Assembly (NCBI GenBank): GCA_031284845.1
Contig: JAITXH010000035.1
Coordinates: 1-8,407 of the forward strand
Source: Puniceicoccales bacterium
GTDB taxonomy: Bacteria; Verrucomicrobiota; Verrucomicrobiia; Opitutales; UBA953
Length of the DNA: 8,407 nt
Direction: 5' to 3'
Under the pieces are notes generated by a model. It ran no database searches. It saw only the letters and a program-made list of their open reading frames with translations, and was not told the origin of the DNA. Positions within the stretch are counted from its first letter, which is position 1. Each line of letters starts with the position of its first letter. Below are positions 1 through 4,809 of this stretch, in pieces. The position numbers and the translations under genes are program-made.

Positions 1-258
1 CACCTCGTGCGCCTTGAGCACGGTAAACGCTGCCATGTAGAACGCATACATGATGCCGAACTGGACGGCTCCGATAGATGCCAGGCACGCCCCCTGCGCA
101 AGCGACACTTGGCGCGGGCGCCAAAAGGGGAGAAATACGAGCAACGCCAAACCGATGCGCAGTGCCGCCAGAGCCGTGGGATCGAGTCCACCCAATTGCA
201 CTTTTATGAGGCCGAAAGAAAGCGCCCAGACAAATGAGACAAAGATAAGATAAATCAT
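1..258 (-). CDS. EamA/DMT-family membrane transporter, N-terminal part (cut by window edge)
   Basis: Read on the minus strand from an ATG at 258, the frame stays open for 86 codons to the left edge, so only the N-terminus is present (family members are usually about 290 residues). The protein begins MIYLIFVSFVWALSFGLIK. Three hydrophobic segments are visible, at about residues 1-19, 28-46 and 56-82, with a short basic loop (RPRQ) at 47-50. This matches the start of 10-TM drug/metabolite transporters of the EamA group, which move small metabolites or amino acids across the inner membrane. The substrate cannot be read from the sequence. The start is well fixed: an in-frame TGA lies three codons upstream (267-265) and the next Met is residue 70. 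No Shine-Dalgarno motif precedes it; the leader is T-rich. It is divergent from the phosphatase-like gene at 467. Confidence 0.85.
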   Translation of the reverse strand, partial: MIYLIFVSFVWALSFGLIKVQLGGLDPTALAALRIGLALLVFLPFWRPRQVSLAQGACLASIGAVQFGIMYAFYMAAFTVLKAHEV

Positions 259-466
259 GAAAAATCAGAACATGCGGCCTGGCGCGCAGTTATGCACCAG
301 CCCAACGCCGGAAGGGAAAGAGAATGGGGAAAACGCATCGCAAGAGGAGAAGGAGGACAAGTGTTTGCCGGGAATGTTTCTCCGGAGGCACCCCGGTGAA
401 TCGCAATGAAATGCGGACAGGATTGCATTGTCTCGATGCCGGAAACCTGTTTTTCTTCCCGCTCGC
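259..466. other. Intergenic region between divergent transporter and phosphatase-like genes
   Basis: These 208 bases separate the starts of two divergent genes and should hold both promoters. I could not identify a convincing -35/-10 pair on either strand. The notable content is a purine-rich stretch at about 309-362 on the plus strand and an 8-bp palindrome CTCCGGAG at about 379-386. Short frames here show no recognisable protein on either strand. Confidence 0.4.
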
Positions 467-895
467 ATGCACACCCTTTTCCTTTGTTCAGGGAACTACT
501 ACCGCAGCCGGTTTGCGGAAGCGGTTTTCAATTTTCACGCCGGGCGGCTCGGACTCCACGCCCGCGCATTCTCGCGGGGGCTGGCTACGCATCTGGTGGC
601 TCACTTTGCAGAGCACATCTCGCCCAACGCCGAGGTGGCGTTGGCCGCACGCGGCATCCCGCTTGAATGCACCGGCCCGCGCCCGCTGCAAGTTTCCAAC
701 ACCGACCTCGCCCATGCCCACCACATCATCGCGATGAATGAGGAAGAGCACCGGGTCATGTTGCACCTGTTGCACCCGGGCTGGGAGGAGCGTGTCGAGT
801 ATTGGCACATCCTCGACACGGACTCAGGGCTCCCGGAATCCGAATTGCCGCGTCTGGAAAAAAGAGTCCTGGAGCTACTCGTCCGCATGGCGTGA
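467..895 (+). CDS. Low-molecular-weight protein-tyrosine-phosphatase-like protein (variant subfamily)
   Basis: The 142-residue protein, counted from the ATG at 467, has the size and N-terminal signature of the LMW-PTP fold. The phosphate-binding loop C-X5-R-S appears immediately after the first strand as CSGNYYRS, with Cys7 as the presumed nucleophile and Arg13 as the phosphate ligand. The classical loop is CLGNICRS, so Tyr-Tyr replaces Ile-Cys. The usual C-terminal DPY general-acid motif is absent; the comparable region reads EYWHILDTDSG (111-121), where Asp117 or Asp119 could serve. From memory, a widespread bacterial subfamily annotated 'low molecular weight phosphatase family' has this YYRS/YWH pattern. 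Substrate is unknown; it is probably cytosolic. A TTG at 428 would add 13 residues and has an AGGA five bases upstream, but family proteins begin just before the loop, so I prefer 467. The KDPG aldolase gene follows after 45 bases, possibly in one operon. Confidence 0.8.
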   Translation: MHTLFLCSGNYYRSRFAEAVFNFHAGRLGLHARAFSRGLATHLVAHFAEHISPNAEVALAARGIPLECTGPRPLQVSNTDLAHAHHIIAMNEEEHRVMLHLLHPGWEERVEYWHILDTDSGLPESELPRLEKRVLELLVRMA

Positions 896-940
896 TGTTT
901 TTCGCTTTCCAGCATTGCTCCTTTTCTTTCTGTTCAGCGC

Positions 941-1591
941 ATGGACAACACATTTTCATCTCCTCTGACGGAACTGGCCCGCCGCCGCCTGCTTCCCATC
1001 CTCACCGTCGAAGACCCGGAACACACCGGCCCGATCGCCGACGCGCTCATCGCCGGCGGCTTGCCCTGCGTCGAGTTGACCCTGCGCACTCCCGGTGCCC
1101 TGGAGTCCGTGAAACGGCTGGCTGCCCGTGGCGGCCTGCTCGTCGGTGCCGGGACCATCCGCACCGTGGATCAGGCAAAAGCGGCGGTGGACGCAGGCGC
1201 TAAGTTCCTCGTCTCCCCGGCGTGTTACCCCGGCGTGCTGGACTGGTGCCGCCAAAACAGTGTCCCCATCACTCCGGGCTGCGTCACCCCGACAGAGATC
1301 GAGTTGGCCCGTTCTTACGGATGCGAAGCGGTAAAGTTTTTCCCGGCGTCCAACTTCGGCGGTGCCGCCACCCTCAAGGCCTACGCCGCGCCGTTGCCCG
1401 ATGTGAAGTTCATTCCCACAGGCGGCATCTCCCAGAAAACGCTGCCCGAATACCTCGCTCTCAAAAACGTCCTCGCTTGCGGCGGCGGTTGGTTTGCCAC
1501 CGTGGATGATTTGAAAAACGGGCGTTTCGCCGAGATTGAGCAGCGCGTCCGCGAGGCCGTCGCGCTTGTATCCGGCTTAGCTGGCAAATAA
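941..1591 (+). CDS. eda: KDPG/KHG aldolase (2-dehydro-3-deoxy-phosphogluconate aldolase), Eda type
   Basis: A complete 216-residue class I aldolase of the Eda family, close to the usual length of about 210. It cleaves 2-keto-3-deoxy-6-phosphogluconate to pyruvate and glyceraldehyde-3-phosphate at the end of the Entner-Doudoroff and hexuronate pathways, in the cytosol. Visible signatures: VELTLRT at 44-50 with catalytic Glu45, GAGT at 69-72, SPACYPGVL at 92-100 (the family often has SPG or SPA here), PGCVTPTEI at 112-120, and VKFFPAS at 131-137 with the Schiff-base lysine Lys132 (Lys133 in E. coli Eda). PTGGIS near residue 173 forms part of the phosphate site. The ATG at 941 places Glu45 as in E. 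coli, which supports the start. No Shine-Dalgarno motif is seen and the leader is pyrimidine-rich. It lies 45 bases after the phosphatase-like gene and 65 before the HAD gene. A KDG kinase is not in view. Confidence 0.93.
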   Translation: MDNTFSSPLTELARRRLLPILTVEDPEHTGPIADALIAGGLPCVELTLRTPGALESVKRLAARGGLLVGAGTIRTVDQAKAAVDAGAKFLVSPACYPGVLDWCRQNSVPITPGCVTPTEIELARSYGCEAVKFFPASNFGGAATLKAYAAPLPDVKFIPTGGISQKTLPEYLALKNVLACGGGWFATVDDLKNGRFAEIEQRVREAVALVSGLAGK

Positions 1592-1656
1592 CTCGCATCC
1601 TCGGAATAAAGAACAACACTTCAGTCCTCCCAAAAAAATCACCCCGCTCCAGGCAC

Positions 1657-2175
1657 ATGTTTGAAATCTTAAAAAAACTTTTCCCCTGGAAAAAGAAACC
1701 AGTCATCAATGAACCGATTCCCGTGGAGCGGCAGCCGGAGACCAAGCCGCCCACAAGCAAGAAAGACGAGGAATGGATCGGCGTAGATCTGGACGGCACA
1801 CTTGCACGCAACGATGTTTGGCTCGGGCACTCCCACATCGGCGATCCGGTGCCGGTGATGATGGCTCGCGTGCGTTTCTGGCTGGATGTCGGCCTGACGG
1901 TAAAAATATTTACCGCCCGCGCCTGCGACCCGGATGCCATCGAGCCGATCAAGCAATGGATGGCCAAACACGGCCTGCCGGAGCTTGAAATCACCAACGC
2001 CAAAGATTTCAACATGATCGAGTGTTGGGACGACCGCGCCGTGCAAGTAGTGCAAAACACAGGGCGTCCCTTTCTCAGCTCCTCCATCATCGGACGCCCC
2101 CGCGTCCCCATGTTGCCGCAGGAAGTGCCCACCCAGACCTTTTATCCCGCGCCGCCTAAGTTTCAGGAAAACTAG
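1657..2175 (+). CDS. Small HAD-fold hydrolase, phage-type (hypothetical protein)
   Basis: A 172-residue protein with all four HAD-superfamily motifs: I, VDLDGT at 43-48 (nucleophile Asp44, acid/base Asp46); II, IFTAR at 84-88 (Thr86); III, Lys116 in NAKDF; IV, ECWDDRAV at 122-129 (Asp125/Asp126 for Mg2+). The arrangement GVDLDGT...H-I-G-x-P-V-P...IFTAR...WDDRAVQVVQNTG is one I recall from small HAD proteins common in phage genomes and also in bacterial chromosomes, usually unnamed. The reaction would be Mg2+-dependent phosphoryl hydrolysis; the substrate is unknown. The first 20 residues are lysine-rich and amphipathic (FEILKKLFPWKKK), followed by a charged, proline-containing linker to about 38, so the catalytic domain sits behind a possible membrane- or nucleic-acid-contacting tail. 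The last ~35 residues (proline-rich) follow the core. It ends 81 bases before a convergent gene. Confidence 0.8.
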   Translation: MFEILKKLFPWKKKPVINEPIPVERQPETKPPTSKKDEEWIGVDLDGTLARNDVWLGHSHIGDPVPVMMARVRFWLDVGLTVKIFTARACDPDAIEPIKQWMAKHGLPELEITNAKDFNMIECWDDRAVQVVQNTGRPFLSSSIIGRPRVPMLPQEVPTQTFYPAPPKFQEN

Positions 2176-2222
2176 CAGAGCGGGGCGGATTCTCGCGAAA
2201 GGTCTGAATGCGCAACGGAGCA

Positions 2223-2244
2223 AACCGCCGCCGGAGCAGCGGTT
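2223..2244 (-). terminator. Possible weak terminator hairpin between convergent genes
   Basis: A perfect 6-bp inverted repeat, AACCGC at 2223-2228 and GCGGTT at 2239-2244, encloses a 10-base loop in the 81-base gap between the convergent HAD and TIM-barrel genes. On the minus strand it lies 12 bases past the TIM-barrel stop codon and is followed only by TTTG, so the U-tract is poor. Position supports a terminator; the short stem and weak tail make it tentative. Confidence 0.3.
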
Positions 2245-2256
2245 CAGGGAGCGCGG

Positions 2257-3081
2257 TCAAAGAAGTTTGCTCAAGTGCGCGAAGCTGCTTTCGGCTTGGG
2301 GCACGGTGCCGCACTCCACGCTGATGACGATGTCACGCGGGGCGCGTTTGCAGATATCAATGATGCGCTTCCAGTCTATGACGCCTTCGCCGCAAGCACA
2401 GCCGACGGGAGTGCCGGTGACTTTGCCGCGCTCGGCATCAGATTGGGAGACGGAGATGTCCTTGGCGTGAAGGTGGACGAGGTTGGGGAGGACATCTTCG
2501 AGCCATTGATAAGGGTCGTGGTTGCAAAGGTAACTGTTGCCGGTGTCGAAGTTGATGCCGATGGACGGGCTTTGGACGAGCTTGAAGATGCGGTCAAGCC
2601 CTTCGGGGTGCTGCGAATATTGGGAGTGCGGCTCAATGCCGATCAGGATGCCACGGGGTTCCGCGGAGAGAGCGGCTTCTTTCAGCGAATAGCGCATCAG
2701 GACATAGTCTTCGGCCTCGGTCGTCCAGTCGGCCTTGATGCCTTCGTCGGTATTGACGACAGGGGCGCCGACTTCGGCAGCGTAACGGATAGCTTGCTTG
2801 AGGTATTCTGTGCCGATTTCGGGTTTACAAAGGGCGGTGTGCGTGGAGAGGCCGGAACAGCGGACGTTGAATTTTTCGCAAGCGCGGCGGATGCGGTAGG
2901 GATCGTCGAGCATGGAGACGCTGTGGAAATAGCGCGCTTCGCTGAGAAGCTCGCGACCCCAGTGAACCATAGGTTCGATGAAGGGATATCCAATTTCGGC
3001 GGCGGTCTGAACGCCCCATTCGAAGGATTTGTCGGCGGAGCGGACAAATTCCATATTAACTCCAAGGGAAACTTTGCTCAT
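2257..3081 (-). CDS. Sugar phosphate isomerase/epimerase family protein (xylose-isomerase-like TIM barrel)
   Basis: A complete 274-residue protein of the AP-endonuclease-2/xylose-isomerase-like TIM-barrel superfamily. Likely divalent-metal ligands are at the expected strand ends: Glu150 in LIGIEPHSQ, Asp179 in INFDTGNS, His205 in HLHAKDI and Glu256 in ISVECGT. The sequence GEGVIDW at 231-237 matches the 'GEG-x-I/V-D' turn of the family, and LSTHTAL near 78-84 fits strand three. Members isomerise, epimerise, dehydrate or beta-eliminate sugars and inositols; the exact reaction cannot be assigned. No signal peptide is present, so it is presumably cytosolic. The ATG at 3081 has no Shine-Dalgarno motif. 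It is divergent from the Tat-exported Gfo/Idh/MocA gene, a pairing often seen in carbohydrate clusters, including inositol and 3-keto-glycoside systems. Confidence 0.87.
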   Translation of the reverse strand: MSKVSLGVNMEFVRSADKSFEWGVQTAAEIGYPFIEPMVHWGRELLSEARYFHSVSMLDDPYRIRRACEKFNVRCSGLSTHTALCKPEIGTEYLKQAIRYAAEVGAPVVNTDEGIKADWTTEAEDYVLMRYSLKEAALSAEPRGILIGIEPHSQYSQHPEGLDRIFKLVQSPSIGINFDTGNSYLCNHDPYQWLEDVLPNLVHLHAKDISVSQSDAERGKVTGTPVGCACGEGVIDWKRIIDICKRAPRDIVISVECGTVPQAESSFAHLSKLL

Positions 3082-3277
3082 AGAGATGGGTGTATTTTGA
3101 GTGTTGAGGTGAACGGGCGGGACTTGTTGCTAGCGAGTAAGTGGATGGCAAATCTTTTTTCCAGGGGCACCGGAGCGGGTAACAAACGATGCAACATTCC
3201 CCTGCTACCATTGTCGAAACACACCTGCCCCGCACCGCGCCTGTCTGCACGAAGCAAACAACTCTCATATCCACATA
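3082..3277. promoter_or_regulatory. Shared upstream region of divergent TIM-barrel and oxidoreductase genes
   Basis: These 196 bases lie between two divergent start codons, so both promoters, and perhaps a common operator, should be here. I see no convincing sigma70-type pair. Weak symmetric elements are a near-palindrome TTGCTAGCGA (3127-3136) centred on GCTAGC, and a 6-bp inverted pair CAGGGG (3162-3167)/CCCCTG (3199-3204). Neither is strong enough to call a binding site. The stretch before the oxidoreductase start is C/A-rich without a ribosome-binding motif. Confidence 0.4.
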
Positions 3278-4723
3278 ATGACCATGAAGGACACCCAAAA
3301 GACAAGTTCGACGGCGACGACTCGCCGGGATTTTGTAAAATCTGTAGCGCGCCTCTCGTTCGCCGCCATCGCCGCCCCGTGGATAGTCCCCGCAGGCGTC
3401 GTGCGTGCGCAAACCGTCCCCGCCGCCAACGGGGCACCGGCAACAGTCCGCCCGGTCCCGTCCGGGCGTGTGACGTTCGCGCTCATCGGCAGTGGTGCCC
3501 AGGGGAGAGACGGCATGGGCTTTGTGTTGCGCAATCCGGCGGCGCAGGTCATCGGCGTTTGCGATCCCTTCAAAGACCGCACAAAAATGGCCCGCAATCA
3601 GGTGAACTCCCATTACAAAAATCAGGATTGCGCGGCATATGGCGATTTCCGCGAGCTGCTGGCCCGCAAAGATCTCGACTGTGTCGAAATCGCCACGGGC
3701 GATTATTGGCACGTCCCCATCGCGCTCCACGCCGTGCGGGCGGGTAAAGATGTGTATATCGAAAAACCGCTCGGCGTAGCGATGAAATGGGCATGGGTGC
3801 TCCGCGATGAAATCAACAAGCGCAAAACCGTTTTCCAATTTGGCACATGGCAGCGCTCGCGCCCGTTTTTCCGCAAAGCCTGTGAACTCGTGCGCAATGG
3901 CGTCCTCGGTGAAATAAAACGTGTTGACGCCTGGAGCGTAGGTCTCGCGAGTGACCACGGTGGCCTCTTCAACCCGAAAAGCGAGATGCGCAAAAGGCAC
4001 CTCGAAACGGCGGAAATCGGCATCCCGGCACGGCTCGATTTTGAGATGTGGCAAGGGCCGGCCAAACGGATGCCATTCACAAAGGCGCATTTCGGGCATC
4101 ACATCATTTTCCATAAGTCGGATTACGCAATTGGCTACATCGCCGGCTGGGGGATTCACTCCGTGGATATTGCGCAATGGGGTCTGGGAACGGACAACAC
4201 GGCACCGGTCTCGTATCAAGGCACGGGACGCTTCCCGGATATTCCGGGGCATTTTGACACTGCCGCCACTTGGGACGTCGAATGCAAGTATGCCAACGGG
4301 ACTGAGATGCACTTCATGGAGCTTTCCGTCGCCCAGCCTATCGTCAAAAAGTATTTCCCCCACATGCGCGACCACGGCACGACCTTCCACGGGGAAAACG
4401 GCTGGATAAGTGTTGACCGCACGACGATGACAGCGAGCAACAAAGCGTGGGCCAAGCTCGACTTGGGAGGACAGGCGACACGCCTTCATGCCAGCCCCCA
4501 AAACGATCAGTGGGCAGACTTCATTGCGCGGGTGAAAGACCGCAAGCCGACGGTCAACCCCATTGAAAGTGCAGTGAACGGAGACACGATTTGCCACCTG
4601 TCGAACATCGCCGTCCACACGGGCCGCAAGATTACCTGGGACCCGGCACGCGAGGCGATTGTCGGGGATGCCGGTGCCGAGGCGTATCTGGATCGCCCGC
4701 TCCACGCACCGTGGACGCTCTGA
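3278..4723 (+). CDS. Gfo/Idh/MocA family oxidoreductase with Tat signal peptide
   Basis: A complete 481-residue NAD(P)-dependent sugar oxidoreductase-like protein. The N-terminus carries a twin-arginine signal: TTRRDFVKS at 14-22 (Arg16-Arg17), a hydrophobic stretch at about 27-42, and a probable cleavage site after VVRA (about residue 44). This implies export in folded form with cofactor bound, as known for Zymomonas glucose-fructose oxidoreductase. The Rossmann domain starts at FALIGSGAQG (67-76, GxGxxG) with VCDPF at 94-98. The family EKP motif is at 162-164 (IEKPLG). The C-terminal domain has WGIHSVDIAQWGL at 291-303, where His294 and Asp297 occupy positions often taken as catalytic in the GxHxxD pattern. 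Substrate is unknown. Starting at Met3 (3284) is equally possible. The neighbours, a TIM-barrel isomerase and a GH120 xylosidase, point to carbohydrate processing. A perfect inverted repeat lies 29 bases past the stop codon. Confidence 0.9.
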   Translation: MTMKDTQKTSSTATTRRDFVKSVARLSFAAIAAPWIVPAGVVRAQTVPAANGAPATVRPVPSGRVTFALIGSGAQGRDGMGFVLRNPAAQVIGVCDPFKDRTKMARNQVNSHYKNQDCAAYGDFRELLARKDLDCVEIATGDYWHVPIALHAVRAGKDVYIEKPLGVAMKWAWVLRDEINKRKTVFQFGTWQRSRPFFRKACELVRNGVLGEIKRVDAWSVGLASDHGGLFNPKSEMRKRHLETAEIGIPARLDFEMWQGPAKRMPFTKAHFGHHIIFHKSDYAIGYIAGWGIHSVDIAQWGLGTDNTAPVSYQGTGRFPDIPGHFDTAATWDVECKYANGTEMHFMELSVAQPIVKKYFPHMRDHGTTFHGENGWISVDRTTMTASNKAWAKLDLGGQATRLHASPQNDQWADFIARVKDRKPTVNPIESAVNGDTICHLSNIAVHTGRKITWDPAREAIVGDAGAEAYLDRPLHAPWTL

Positions 4724-4744
4724 AGGAGCACAGCGGCTCTCCTC

Positions 4745-4780
4745 CCGGCTAAAGACCTTAGAGTCCACTAAGGTCTCCGG
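4745..4780. promoter_or_regulatory. Perfect 9-bp inverted repeat with outer CCGG extension before the xylosidase gene
   Basis: AGACCTTAG at 4753-4761 and CTAAGGTCT at 4768-4776 are exact reverse complements separated by six bases (AGTCCA). CCGG at 4745-4748 and CCGG at 4777-4780 can extend the stem after a four-base bulge on the left. The element is in the 86-base gap between the oxidoreductase stop and the GH120 start. No T-run follows on the plus strand, so it is not a standard intrinsic terminator. It could be an operator for a dimeric regulator or an mRNA hairpin. The repeat itself is certain; its role is inference. Confidence 0.5.
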
Positions 4781-4809
4781 TAGCGCTGACCTAATGGAAG
4801 CCAATATCT

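Noticed and set aside
324..737. Plus-strand open frame of 137 codons overlapping the phosphatase-like gene
   Set aside because: Its C-terminal half is Arg/Pro/Thr-rich out-of-frame reading of the phosphatase gene, and the N-terminal part has no recognisable feature.
1461..2223. Two open frames on the minus strand opposite the HAD gene
   Set aside because: The plus strand carries all four HAD motifs; the antisense translations show no domain and no plausible start signal.
3127..3204. GCTAGC-centred near-palindrome and CAGGGG/CCCCTG inverted pair as operators
   Set aside because: Matches this short are expected by chance in 196 bases, and neither sits at a recognisable promoter; mentioned only as content of the intergenic region.
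2275..3747. Long open frame on the plus strand (490 codons) opposite the TIM-barrel gene and running into the oxidoreductase gene
   Set aside because: It overlaps two well-supported genes in other frames, and its translation turns into arginine- and proline-rich out-of-frame sequence. No family is recognisable.
4782..4787. AGCGCT palindrome as a LacI-type operator core
   Set aside because: A 6-bp palindrome with no symmetric flanks is not distinguishable from chance.
3056..4804. Long open frame on the minus strand (582 codons) opposite the Gfo/Idh/MocA gene
   Set aside because: It has no recognisable motif, while the plus strand has a Tat signal, Rossmann motif and EKP motif in one frame. 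It is an antisense shadow.
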